Positions 39,246 to 47,196 of a stretch of 64,000 nucleotides of DNA are shown in pieces. The notes beneath the pieces are model-generated. The model saw only the letters and a program-made list of their open reading frames with translations, searched no databases and had not been told where the DNA came from. The translations under genes and the position numbers were made by a program. This stretch comes from DASRIA01 sp963724065 (GTDB lineage: Bacteria; Actinomycetota; Thermoleophilia; Solirubrobacterales; JBBDJG01), in contig CAVRTB010000002.1 of assembly GCA_963724065.1 (NCBI GenBank), forward strand, positions 310,001 through 374,000. Direction: 5' to 3'. Position 1 is the stretch's first letter. The number at the start of each line of letters is the position of its first letter.

Positions 39246-39358
39246 TGACGAAACCTAGCCGATCGGCGACGTCATCCCGGCCACTTTCAGGCTTGAGCAC
39301 CACGCGAGGCGGGTAGGAGCCCGAAGCGTCGGTCAACTTACTCTGGGGAGGGTTCAAC

Positions 39359-41425
39359 TTGGCAGCTTCACGGGCGTACCGCCTGCTCGCAAAGTTCATC
39401 ACGATCGCGGCGCTCGCGCTGCCCTCGCAGGCGCTCGCCGCGCCGGCCGAGGTCGGATGCGACCCGCTCGACGGAGCGGTCTGCCTGCAGCCGTGGCCGA
39501 ACGACTACTTCACGGTCGCCGATCCCAGCGCCGACACCGGCCGGCGGCTGAACCTCAACCCCCTCGCAATGCCACGCAACGTTGCCGGAAACCCGATCCG
39601 GCCGGACGAGTGGAACCGCAACGACGGCTTCAGCCCAGGCCAGAAGATCGTCACGAAGGTTCCCGGCCTCGACAACCCCACGGCGTTCGCCAACACCGGC
39701 GCCGTCCCGATCACCGACATGGCGCAGTCCTTCCGGGAGAACCAGCCGGTCGTAGTGGTGAACGCGGACACGCGGCAACGCCACCTGATCTGGGCCGAGC
39801 TGGACGCAAACCCCGCAAACCCCGGCGACGTCAATCTGATCATCCGTCCCGGGGTCAACTTCCAGGAGGGTGCGCGCTACGTCGTGGCGCTGCGAAAGCT
39901 GCGCGACGCGCAGGGCACGATCATCCAGCCCCAAGAGGCGTTTCGGACGTACCGCGACGAGATCCCGAGCAGCGACCCCGAGGTCGAGGCACGCCGCCCG
40001 CACATGGAGTCCCTCTTCACGACGCTCGACCGGGCCGGGATCGCGCGCGACGACCTCTTCCTCGCCTGGGACTTCACGGTCGCGAGCACACGCAACATCA
40101 GCGAGCGCGCTCTCAGCATTCGCGACGACGCCTTCGCCCAGCTCGGCGACACGCAACTCCGCGACCTGCAGGTGGCCGGCACGGCCCCGCAGTTCAGCGT
40201 CAACTCGGTGACCGACTACGCGGCGGCGGAGGACAGTCGCATCGCGCGCAAGGTCGAGGGCACCGTGGTGGTTCCGTGCTACCTCAACGCACCCGGCTGC
40301 CCGCCCGGCTCGCGCTTCGCCTACGCACCTGGATCGTCGGTGCCGCTGCGCACGCCGGGGAACGTGCAGGCCGCGAACTTCGTGTGCCTGATCCCGCGCG
40401 TGGCCGTCGACGGCCCGAGCGTGATCCCCGCGCGCGCGTCCCTGTACGGGCACGGCCTGCTGGGCAGCGCCTCGGAGATCACGGCAGGGAACATCAAGGC
40501 GATGGCCCAGGAGCACAACTTCGTCTTCTGCGCCACCGACTGGTCGGGCATGTCGACGCAGGACCTGCCGAACATCGCCGCGATCCTGGGCGACCTGTCG
40601 AACTTCTCCTCCCTGCCCGACCGGGCTCAGCAGGGGTTCGTGAACTTCATGTACCTCGGCCGCCTGATGATCCACCCGCAGGGATTCAGCAGCAACCCCG
40701 CGTTCCAGTACACGAAGAGCGCGGGCACGCAGCCCGTGCTGGACACGCGGCGCCTCTTCTACGACGGCAACAGCCAGGGCGGGATCATGGGCGGCTCGCT
40801 CACGGCGCTCGCGCCGGACTTCAACCGCGCGGTGCTCGGCGTGCCGGGGATGAACTACTCCACCCTGCTGCGCCGCAGCGTCGACTTCGACGAGTACGCG
40901 CAGGTGTTGTACGCGAACTACCCGAACGAGCTCGAGCGGCCGCTGATCCTCTCGCTGATCCAGACGCTCTGGGACCGGGGCGAGGCGAACGGCTACGCGC
41001 ACCACATGACGAGGGCGCCGTACGCCAACACGCCCTTCCATACCGTCCTGCTCCACTCGGCGTTCGGCGACCATCAGGTGGCAAACGTGAGCGCCGAGGT
41101 CATGGCCCGCACGATCAAGGCGCAGGTCCGCATGCCCGCGCTCGATCCCGGCCGCCACAGCGACCTCAACCCGTTCTATCGCGTGGGCAAGTTCAGCACC
41201 TACCCGTACAGCGGCTCGTCGCTGGTGGTGTGGGACAGCGGCTCGCCGACCCCACCGACGACGAACACGCCGCCGCGAGCGGGCGCCGATCCGCACAGCC
41301 ACCCGCGCAGCACGACGGCGGCCCGGCTCCAGAAGGCAGAGTTCCTGAAGCTCGGCGGGAGGGTCCAGAACGTGTGCGGGGCCGGTCCCTGCTACGCCAA
41401 CGGCTACAACGGCAGCGCCCCGTAA
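39359..41425 (+). CDS. Large secreted protein, probable alpha/beta-hydrolase fold
   Basis: Exported 688-residue protein. It starts at TTG 39359, preceded by GGGGAGGG, and has a signal peptide (YRLLAKFITIAALALPSQAL). The mature protein begins with PAEVGCDPLDGAVCLQPWPN DYF, found in a family of uncharacterised actinobacterial and myxobacterial secreted proteins. ASLYGHGLLGSASE and LFYDGNSQGGIMGGSLTAL resemble an oxyanion region and a nucleophile elbow (G-N-S-Q-G), suggesting a serine hydrolase. LLHSAFGDHQV could hold the catalytic acid/His. Substrate unknown. Confidence 0.72.
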   Translation: MAASRAYRLLAKFITIAALALPSQALAAPAEVGCDPLDGAVCLQPWPNDYFTVADPSADTGRRLNLNPLAMPRNVAGNPIRPDEWNRNDGFSPGQKIVTKVPGLDNPTAFANTGAVPITDMAQSFRENQPVVVVNADTRQRHLIWAELDANPANPGDVNLIIRPGVNFQEGARYVVALRKLRDAQGTIIQPQEAFRTYRDEIPSSDPEVEARRPHMESLFTTLDRAGIARDDLFLAWDFTVASTRNISERALSIRDDAFAQLGDTQLRDLQVAGTAPQFSVNSVTDYAAAEDSRIARKVEGTVVVPCYLNAPGCPPGSRFAYAPGSSVPLRTPGNVQAANFVCLIPRVAVDGPSVIPARASLYGHGLLGSASEITAGNIKAMAQEHNFVFCATDWSGMSTQDLPNIAAILGDLSNFSSLPDRAQQGFVNFMYLGRLMIHPQGFSSNPAFQYTKSAGTQPVLDTRRLFYDGNSQGGIMGGSLTALAPDFNRAVLGVPGMNYSTLLRRSVDFDEYAQVLYANYPNELERPLILSLIQTLWDRGEANGYAHHMTRAPYANTPFHTVLLHSAFGDHQVANVSAEVMARTIKAQVRMPALDPGRHSDLNPFYRVGKFSTYPYSGSSLVVWDSGSPTPPTTNTPPRAGADPHSHPRSTTAARLQKAEFLKLGGRVQNVCGAGPCYANGYNGSAP

Positions 41426-41509
41426 CGGACCTGGATCGGGTCGCGGCCGGGCCCGGTTGGGGTCGCGCTGGGATCGAGTGAGGGGCACGAACCGCCGATA
41501 GAGAGCCGC

Positions 41510-42214
41510 ATGGCAGTAGTCGACGATCTCGTTTTCCTTCAAGGAGTCGGCGCCACCAAGGAGACCCTGCACCGCTGGAGGCAGAGCCCATGGCGCGTCG
41601 TGCGGCCCTGGATCGCCTGGAGCGCCGCGGTTGCCGCGGCGCTGCTCGCCGGCACCTACGCGGTCGCGACGATCTCGACCCCCGACCCGAGCGGCATCTA
41701 CATCCCAGGACTGCGCCACGGCCCCCGGGCGGAGGACATCGGACTGATCCTGTTCCGCAACTCGCTCGTCCTCGCGCTGCACGCGTTTGCCTGCGTGGCC
41801 GGGTTCATCGCGCTCAATTCACTGCCCTACTCGGCCTCGCGGCGCAGCGGTATCTCGCGGATCGTGCACGAGAAGGCCGGGCCTTACGCGATGCTGTTCG
41901 TCGCCGGGGCGACGATCTTCTCGCTCGCAACCCAGGCGCATTTCATCGGCGGCATCATGGCGACTGCCGCGGCCCAGTTCGGCCTCTCGAACCTCCAGCT
42001 GCTGGCGCTCCTGATGCCGCACGCGATGATCGAGCTGACCGCCCTCTTCCTCCCGCTGGCCGCGTGGCTCGTCGCGAGCCGTCGTGGTGACTGGGACCAG
42101 CTGCTCGCCGCCACCTTCGTGACCGTCGCCGTCGCGATCCCCGCCCTGCTCGTGTCCGTGTCGCTCGAGGTCTATGTCTTCCCTGAGCTGATCCGGGCGA
42201 CGCTCTCTTCCTGA
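41510..42214 (+). CDS. SpoIIM family membrane protein
   Basis: Stage II sporulation protein M-like membrane protein, 234 residues. The N-terminal TKETLHRWRQSPWRVVRPWI precedes five or so helices. Family features include FRNSLVLALHAFACVAGFIA and LLMPHAMIELTALFLPLAAW. In non-spore-formers such proteins are often paired with RDD or ABC genes; none is adjacent here. The next 54 codons after the stop are an unrelated fragment. Confidence 0.8.
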   Translation: MAVVDDLVFLQGVGATKETLHRWRQSPWRVVRPWIAWSAAVAAALLAGTYAVATISTPDPSGIYIPGLRHGPRAEDIGLILFRNSLVLALHAFACVAGFIALNSLPYSASRRSGISRIVHEKAGPYAMLFVAGATIFSLATQAHFIGGIMATAAAQFGLSNLQLLALLMPHAMIELTALFLPLAAWLVASRRGDWDQLLAATFVTVAVAIPALLVSVSLEVYVFPELIRATLSS

Positions 42215-42375
42215 CGCGGGCGGTCCCGTACGAGGGATGGTCAAATGAGCTCACCGGCGACGACCGCGAGACAGCGGTCGGATGGGCCTTCGAGATCCGC
42301 GAGAACAAGGTCGCCGCGGTGCATGGGTACCCATCCCACCCGGCCGCGACGGTCGCGGCGCGCAACCGGTCCTGA
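42214..42375 (+). pseudogene. C-terminal fragment of an NTF2/SnoaL-like protein
   Basis: An open stretch of 53 codons with no start codon: TRAVPYEGWSNELTGDDR, then AVGWAFEIRENKVAAVHGYP. The second part matches the last strand and helix of SnoaL-like proteins, such as the one at 62781 (AAWVCEMDRGKVARMRFYAD). The N-terminal two thirds are missing. It abuts the SpoIIM stop and lies 40 nt before tRNA-Sec, so it is probably a deletion remnant. Confidence 0.5.
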
Positions 42376-42414
42376 GCGCTGCGCCGGCGCGCGCGGCGCG
42401 GTTACGCTCGTCGC

Positions 42415-42507
42415 GGAGCGGCAGGGGTCTGGTGGCCCGTCCGGTCTTCAAAACCGGCAGGGCGTGGCAACCCCACGCTTGGATGGTTCGATTCCATCGC
42501 CGCTCCG
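42415..42507 (+). tRNA. selC: tRNA-Sec (anticodon TCA)
   Basis: Selenocysteine tRNA of 93 nt. The acceptor stem is eight pairs (GGAGCGGC with GCCGCTCC), as in bacterial tRNA-Sec rather than the usual seven. The anticodon stem CCGGT/ACCGG holds the loop CTTCAAA with TCA at 42448-42450. A long variable arm (GCGTGG/CCACGC) and a T arm (GATGG TTCGATT CCATC, 42482-42498) follow. CCA is not encoded. This implies a UGA-recoding system; selA, selB and selD are not in the window. Confidence 0.93.
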
Positions 42508-42508
42508 T
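42484..42508 (+). repeat. Putative att-type direct repeat, tRNA-Sec side
   Basis: The last 24 bases of selC plus one base form a 25-bp perfect match to 44456-44480. Weaker similarity continues upstream (CGCTTG). Such duplication of a tRNA 3' end is the usual signature of site-specific integration. Confidence 0.65.
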
Positions 42509-42559
42509 GGCAGGCTCCGCAGCACGAGAGGGGTACGCAGGTGGCGGCTCGCCCAGGGT

Positions 42560-42868
42560 TCAGGCGACCGCGCCAGGAGGGTTCGCCGCAGCCCAGGCCA
42601 CGATTTCTCCCGACTCCTTGACTACGGTGCCGTCTTCGAGCAGGAGCACCGGAACGAAGCTTTCGCCTGTCAGCCGCTTGACCTCCCTCCGACCGCGCGT
42701 GACATCGGGCAGACCGCCGAAGCCGTACACCCTTACGACCTCGGGGTAGTGTCCGGCCGTCTTCAATGCGTCGCAGGCCCTCTTACAGGGATGCGCGCCG
42801 GGACGCCACGAGGCAGACTTTCGCGGCCAGGGAACGGCGAACGTTCCCCAGCACACATAGAGCTTCAC
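42560..42868 (-). CDS. Glutaredoxin/GST N-terminal-like thioredoxin-fold protein
   Basis: A 102-residue protein with a GTG start overlapping the stop of the upstream hydrolase gene (GTGA). The N-terminus KLYVCWGTFAVP is the first strand and active-site loop; HPCKRACDALKTAGHYPEV, SFVPVLLLEDGTVVKESGEI and VAWAAANP complete a thioredoxin-like fold with the cis-Pro at VPVL. Two further cysteines are in HPCKRAC. Thiol redox role inferred. No in-frame TGA is seen despite the nearby selC. Confidence 0.72.
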   Translation of the reverse strand: MKLYVCWGTFAVPWPRKSASWRPGAHPCKRACDALKTAGHYPEVVRVYGFGGLPDVTRGRREVKRLTGESFVPVLLLEDGTVVKESGEIVAWAAANPPGAVA

Positions 42869-43611
42869 CGTTCTTCCCGCTGCGCAATTTCGACGGCACT
42901 CCTGACACCGTGCGGCCACGGTTCCCCGTGGCCGGGCAGGACGGTGGCGGCGTTGGTGGCGGCGAGCACGTCGAGCGACTCCAGCGCGAGGTCGATGTCC
43001 TCGCTGTGTGGTCCTCGGACTACCTGCGGTCCCGCTCGGCCGCGCGGGCCACGAGCAACGTCGAGAGTGACGAGCGCGTCGCCGGTGAACAGAAGCGATT
43101 GGTCTTCGACCAAGAGCGCGCAGCTGCCGGCCGTGTGGCCGGGCGCGTGGACAACGCGGGGAGACCCGGGCACGTCGAGGACTTCTCCGTCGGCAAGCTC
43201 GTCGAGGCGAGCAACCGGAGGCGTCCGAGTGATCCCCTTTACCACGTAGCTCAGCATGTAGGCGGCGTACCAGGGCCGCCACAGGAAACGCGCCATGCCG
43301 ATGTTGCTCAGGTGCTTCTCACCGCGCAGGTAGGGCGTGTCCGCGGGGTGCGAGAAAACCCGCGCCCCGGACGAACGGAGCTGCTCCGCGTTGCCGACGT
43401 GGTCGCGATGATGGTGCGTGATTAGCACAGCGTCGATGTCGGCGGGCGTGTGCCCGAGCCGCGACAGGGCCGAGGTGAAATCGCGCCAGTCTCCCGGCAA
43501 CCCCGCGTCGAGCACGGTGAGCCGGCCGCCCTGGGCGAGCAGATACCAGTTCGTGTAGACGCTCTCCAGACGATGGACGCTCTCGGAGACCTGGGTCAGA
43601 GTCAGTGGCAT
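42865..43611 (-). CDS. Metallo-beta-lactamase-fold hydrolase
   Basis: A 248-residue zinc hydrolase. The metal motif HHHRDH lies at residues 66-71 (HxHxDH), with HAPGHTAGS near 156, LFTGDAL near 175, and a late PGHGEP. Best fit is the general MBL-fold group (glyoxalase II-like or lactonase-like); substrate unknown. It forms a two-gene unit with the glutaredoxin-like gene and is divergent from the TetR gene, which probably controls it. Confidence 0.85.
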   Translation of the reverse strand: MPLTLTQVSESVHRLESVYTNWYLLAQGGRLTVLDAGLPGDWRDFTSALSRLGHTPADIDAVLITHHHRDHVGNAEQLRSSGARVFSHPADTPYLRGEKHLSNIGMARFLWRPWYAAYMLSYVVKGITRTPPVARLDELADGEVLDVPGSPRVVHAPGHTAGSCALLVEDQSLLFTGDALVTLDVARGPRGRAGPQVVRGPHSEDIDLALESLDVLAATNAATVLPGHGEPWPHGVRSAVEIAQREER

Positions 43612-43676
43612 GAGTGCGGTCCTGCCGCGGTTGGGTGCGCTGCGCGAGCTATGGCGGCGATCTGAATATCGATCAT

Positions 43677-43706
43677 TATCCGATAGCAGATGTTATCCTA
43701 ATCGGA
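43677..43706. promoter_or_regulatory. Candidate TetR operator in the divergent region
   Basis: Direct repeats TTATCCGAT (43677-43685) and TTATCCTAAT (43693-43702), and an inverted pair CCGAT/ATCGG spanning 43681-43705. This AT-rich patch overlaps the TetR start region. TATCCT near 43694 could be a -10 for a nearly leaderless TetR mRNA, since no ribosome-binding site precedes its GTG. Confidence 0.4.
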
Positions 43707-43707
43707 C

Positions 43708-44355
43708 GTGTCAGACCGGGAGCGAGTGCGGCGGCGTCCGCGCGAAGAGATCCGCGAGGAGCTGCTCGCGGCCGCCGCACGCGTCTTCGCCCGTCGCGGC
43801 TTCCATGGGGCTTCCGTCGAGGCGATCTCAGAGGACGCCGGGCTCTCCACCGGAGCGATCTACTCCAACTTCAAGGGCAAGGAGGATCTTTTCCTCAGCC
43901 TCTATGAGGAGCGGATCGAGAGGCGCCGAGGGGAGCTGAGGTCGGCCGTCGAGCGGGCCGGTGGCGGTCAGGCCGGGCTCGCCGCGGCCGGCGCCAACGT
44001 CGCAGAGGCGCTCGGAAGCGAGCGGGAGTGGTTCCTCCTCTACTTCGAGTTCGCGCTCCACGCCGCGCGCGACCCGGCTTTCGCGCGTCGCTTCCGCAAG
44101 GTCCGCAAGGAGGGCCTCCGAGAACTGCGGGGAGGCTTGAGCGACGGGCTCGAGCACGCCGGGCTCGACCCCACGCTTCCCGTGAACCAGCTGGCCCGGG
44201 GGCTGCGCGCGCTGAGCTATGGGCTCGCGCTCGACCGCCTCGTGGGCAACGACCGGGGGTCGGAGATGCTGTTCGGACGCGTCACCGAGCTGATCTTCCA
44301 GGGGCTGGCAGGGGAGTCCAAAACCTGCCAGGCCCCGCAGTGCGCGAAGGGATGA
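43708..44355 (+). CDS. TetR family transcriptional regulator
   Basis: A 215-residue repressor-type protein. The helix-turn-helix is at residues 12-60 (ELLAAAARVFARRGFHGASV, then ISEDAGLSTGAIYSNFKGKE). The ligand-binding domain is helical and has no recognisable specificity. It is divergent from the MBL-fold and glutaredoxin-like genes, a typical layout for local regulation. It lies inside the segment bracketed by the selC repeats. Confidence 0.88.
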   Translation: MSDRERVRRRPREEIREELLAAAARVFARRGFHGASVEAISEDAGLSTGAIYSNFKGKEDLFLSLYEERIERRRGELRSAVERAGGGQAGLAAAGANVAEALGSEREWFLLYFEFALHAARDPAFARRFRKVRKEGLRELRGGLSDGLEHAGLDPTLPVNQLARGLRALSYGLALDRLVGNDRGSEMLFGRVTELIFQGLAGESKTCQAPQCAKG

Positions 44356-44455
44356 CGTTGCGCCGGAGTAGCGGCGCAGGTGTTCCCAAAGATGTTCCCA
44401 CGACGCTTATGAACAAACGGGAAGTAAGGCCGATTCTCCATCCCGTCGCTTGAAT

Positions 44456-44480
44456 TGGTTCGATTCCATCGCCGCTCCGT
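44456..44480 (+). repeat. Second copy of the tRNA-Sec 3' end
   Basis: Perfect 25-bp match to 42484-42508, in the same orientation, 1972 bp downstream. Only the T arm and the 3' acceptor strand are present, so it is not a functional tRNA. Just upstream, TGTTCCCA occurs twice (44381 and 44393) in non-coding DNA of unknown role. Confidence 0.65.
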
Positions 44481-44527
44481 TGCGGGATCGACGACGTGAC
44501 CCGAACCGCTGAGCGGTCCTCGGGTGC

Positions 44528-45661
44528 TCAGTCGATCGGGCCGCCGCGCAGGGGCAGCCCGTCGACCGCGCGCTGCTCGTTGTCGCGCAGCCGCGGCTCG
44601 TAGTGCGAGAAGAAGACCTTCCCGACGAGGTCTCGGCGGCTGCGCACGCCGGCCTTCTCGAACACGTTCTTCAGATGCTCCTGGACGGTGTGGGGTGAGA
44701 CGACCAGGCGCTCTGCGATCTGGGCCGTGGAGTCGCCTTGCAGCACGAGCCGGGTCACGTCCTGCTCGCGCTCCGTCAGTCCGTACGCAGCCATCAGCAA
44801 CGGCGTGATGCGCGCGGGGTGCGCCGGCTCGACGATCACCGCCACGCGCGCCGGCCCTTCGCCGACGAGCGTCGCACCGTGGAGCACGACCCACGTGCCC
44901 GAGTGGGAGAGCACGCGCGCAAGGGCCACTTCCCCGGGCGCGTCCGGGCTCGCCCGCGTGCGCAGCGCACGCTCTGCGACCGAAAGGGCTGCGGTGGGCA
45001 GGCGGCCGGCGTCCCAGTCGCCGCCCGGCAAATCCGAAACCCAGCGTTCGACCCCCGGCGTGGAGGACTCGACCTCCCCCCTTGCCGAGAGTACGAGCAG
45101 GCCGGGTGCGTCCGGCCCGTCCGGATCGCGCGCCTCGCCGAGCAGCAGGGCGCGCTGCGCTCCTTCCCCCAGGGACGGCGCCGCGGAGCGGATCAGCTCG
45201 ATCTCGTCGTCGCTGAACAGCAGCTCGCCGGGCTCGCGGTAGAGGCCGAGGCTCGCCCACGGGTCGCCCGCGCGGGTGCGTAGGGCGACCAGCATCTCCT
45301 GGTCGCCGCCCATCTCCATGTTGGCCTGCCAGCGTAGGCTGCGGCTGGGATCGCCGCCCGTCGCCTCGTGCAGCGTCGAGACTCCCGAGGCGCTGCGCGC
45401 CACGCTTGCGAGGTCATGTACGTCTTCCGCGTAGTACTCGAGCTCGAGCCACTCGGGCGGGAGCTCGGGCATCGCCGGGTTGAAGTGGCTGGTGACCAGC
45501 AGCGACGCGGGGTCCACCGTGTACCAGCAGGGTGCCATGTAGTGCGGGACCAGCGGTGTCAAGACCTCGGTCACTTCGCACCAGAAGGTCACGACGTCGT
45601 GACCGTGGCCGGCTAGATCGGCGATCTGGTCCAGGGCGCGCTCCCTGGCGTACGCGCTCAT
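44528..45661 (-). CDS. LuxR-type transcriptional regulator
   Basis: A 377-residue regulator with a C-terminal LuxR helix-turn-helix (AAYGLTEREQDVTRLVLQGD, then AERLVVSPHTVQEHLKNVFE). The N-terminal 280 residues have no P-loop and resemble the GAF-like input domain of a common actinobacterial LuxR group. ATG 45661 (MSAYARERALDQIADLAGHG) is chosen; the longer frame overlaps the divergent gene. Divergent from the three-gene block at 45749, which it may regulate. Confidence 0.82.
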   Translation of the reverse strand: MSAYARERALDQIADLAGHGHDVVTFWCEVTEVLTPLVPHYMAPCWYTVDPASLLVTSHFNPAMPELPPEWLELEYYAEDVHDLASVARSASGVSTLHEATGGDPSRSLRWQANMEMGGDQEMLVALRTRAGDPWASLGLYREPGELLFSDDEIELIRSAAPSLGEGAQRALLLGEARDPDGPDAPGLLVLSARGEVESSTPGVERWVSDLPGGDWDAGRLPTAALSVAERALRTRASPDAPGEVALARVLSHSGTWVVLHGATLVGEGPARVAVIVEPAHPARITPLLMAAYGLTEREQDVTRLVLQGDSTAQIAERLVVSPHTVQEHLKNVFEKAGVRSRRDLVGKVFFSHYEPRLRDNEQRAVDGLPLRGGPID

Positions 45662-45748
45662 CGGGCGAATCGTACGCCCATGTGCGCCGCCGGCGAATAC
45701 CAGCTTTCTGGAATGGTCGGGGGAGGTCTCGGCCTCTAGCTTTGCGGC

Positions 45749-46111
45749 ATGCAGCGAACGCGTAACACGCCGCCGGGCGGGCGCACACCCGAGGAACTGG
45801 AGGAACTGCTGGAGGACGCCTTCATGGTCCGCGACGGGGCGGCCCTCACGCAGTTGTTTGAGAAGGGGGCTGTGCTCGGCGCGGCGCCGGGCGAGGCCCG
45901 GGGCGGCGAGCAGATCGGTCACTTGGCCGCGGCGATGTGGCGATCCGAGTACAGCTACCGCGCGGATCCGCATCGCATCGTCCAGGCGCGGGATACGGCG
46001 CTCGTGGTCGCACGCCAAGGCCTCAACGTCGTACGCCGCCGCAGCGACGGAAACTGGCTTTATGCGATCTCGCTGCTCGACACGCACCCAATCGAAGGAG
46101 GAGCACGATGA
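45749..46111 (+). CDS. SnoaL/NTF2-like protein
   Basis: A 120-residue small alpha+beta barrel protein. EELLEDAFMVRDGAALTQLF and EKGAVL match the start of the SnoaL/DUF4440-like fold, and ARQGLNVVRRRSDGNWLYAI the last strands. Could be a ligand-binding or isomerase-like protein. Overlaps the cupin gene (ATGA), and is the first of three coupled genes. Confidence 0.72.
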   Translation: MQRTRNTPPGGRTPEELEELLEDAFMVRDGAALTQLFEKGAVLGAAPGEARGGEQIGHLAAAMWRSEYSYRADPHRIVQARDTALVVARQGLNVVRRRSDGNWLYAISLLDTHPIEGGAR

Positions 46112-46572
46112 CGCAGGCAACGGCAATTCGGGCGGGGCAGGGCGAAGCGCGCTGGTGGTTCGCAGGACTCGCGGAGATCAAGGCCACGGCGGAGGACACC
46201 GGAGGCCTCCTGACGATCATCGAGGTGACCGAGCCGCCCGGAGCGGAGGCTCCGCTGCACGTCCACCACCGCGAGGACGAAGGGTTCTGGATCCTCGAGG
46301 GCGACGTCACCCTGTATGTCGGTGACGAGAAGATCGACGCGAGCGCCGGCGATTTCGCCTGGGGACCCCGCGACGTTCCACACCGCTACTCAGTGGGTCC
46401 GACTGGCTGCCGGATGCTGTTCATCTGCACCCCGGGAGGGTTCGAGGGCCTCGTGCGCGACATGAGCGTGCCGGCCGAGACGCGCACGCTGCCGCCCGCA
46501 TCCGACGAGGAGCCGGACATGGAGATGGTCGCGGCCGTCGCACAGAAGTACGGCGCGGAGCTGCTGGTATGA
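46108..46572 (+). CDS. Cupin-domain protein
   Basis: A 154-residue cupin. Motif 1 PLHVHHREDEGFWILEG near residue 51 supplies two His and a Glu; motif 2 around GDFAWGPRDVPHRYSV near 85 supplies the last His. Similar to quercetin-dioxygenase-like cupins, but the substrate is unknown. The start follows GGAGGAG and overlaps the upstream stop; the stop overlaps the next ATG. Confidence 0.83.
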   Translation: MTQATAIRAGQGEARWWFAGLAEIKATAEDTGGLLTIIEVTEPPGAEAPLHVHHREDEGFWILEGDVTLYVGDEKIDASAGDFAWGPRDVPHRYSVGPTGCRMLFICTPGGFEGLVRDMSVPAETRTLPPASDEEPDMEMVAAVAQKYGAELLV

Positions 46573-47195
46573 GGCTCGCTCTCTTCGGCGGGACCGGCAC
46601 GGTCGGCGGCGAGCTGCTTTCCCAGACGATCGCGGCCGGCCATGAGGTGCGCGCGCTTGTGCGTGATCCAGCGAAGGTGGAAAGCCCGGCGATGACGCTG
46701 AGCCTCTTGCAAGGCGATGTGAGGGATACGGCGGCGGTCACGGAGACGATCTCGGGCTGCGAGGCGGTGCTCAGCGCGCTGGGAGCAAACAGCAAGGATG
46801 CCGCGGACACGCGCCGCACGGGGACCGCGAACATCATGTCGGCGATGCGCAGTAGAGGCATCCGGCGCTTCGTGGTCGTGGGTGGCTTTCATCTCCACGT
46901 CCCCGGCGACCCGGACAACCTCGGGCAACGGCTGATCCTGCCCATCCTGCGACTCAGCAAGAACCTTGTCGAGGACACGACCGCCATGGGTGCTCTGGTG
47001 CTTAAGAGCGACCTTGACTGGACGCTCGTCCGGATCCCGCGAGTCGTCAACGGCGAGTCCACGACACGGCCGCGGACGGGCGCCCTCAAGCTCGGGCCGT
47101 GGAGCAAGGTCACACGCCGAGACGCGGCCGATTTCATGCTTCGATGCCTCGGCGACAACTCCCACGTCCGCCAGGCCCCGATGGTCTGCAGCTGA
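46569..47195 (+). CDS. NAD(P)-binding NmrA-like protein
   Basis: A 208-residue atypical SDR with the Rossmann motif LALFGGTGTVGGELLSQTI, then VRDPAKV and VVVGGFHLHVPGD. Typical of the short NAD(P)H-binding (YwnB/BLVRB-like) group; flavin reductase or sensor activity possible. Third gene of the SnoaL-cupin-NmrA block. It ends at 47195, where the truncated convergent SDR begins. Confidence 0.82.
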   Translation: MRLALFGGTGTVGGELLSQTIAAGHEVRALVRDPAKVESPAMTLSLLQGDVRDTAAVTETISGCEAVLSALGANSKDAADTRRTGTANIMSAMRSRGIRRFVVVGGFHLHVPGDPDNLGQRLILPILRLSKNLVEDTTAMGALVLKSDLDWTLVRIPRVVNGESTTRPRTGALKLGPWSKVTRRDAADFMLRCLGDNSHVRQAPMVCS

Positions 47196-47196
47196 C

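Noticed and set aside
39368..41782. 804-codon open frame on the minus strand
   Set aside because: Antisense to the secreted hydrolase-like gene, with shadow composition.
42560..42868. Selenoprotein next to selC
   Set aside because: The thioredoxin-fold gene has cysteines where Sec would be expected, and no in-frame TGA followed by a plausible SECIS hairpin was seen.
44456..44480. Second tRNA gene
   Set aside because: Only the T arm and 3' acceptor strand are present. There is no D arm, anticodon stem or 5' acceptor strand, so it is a duplicated 3' end.
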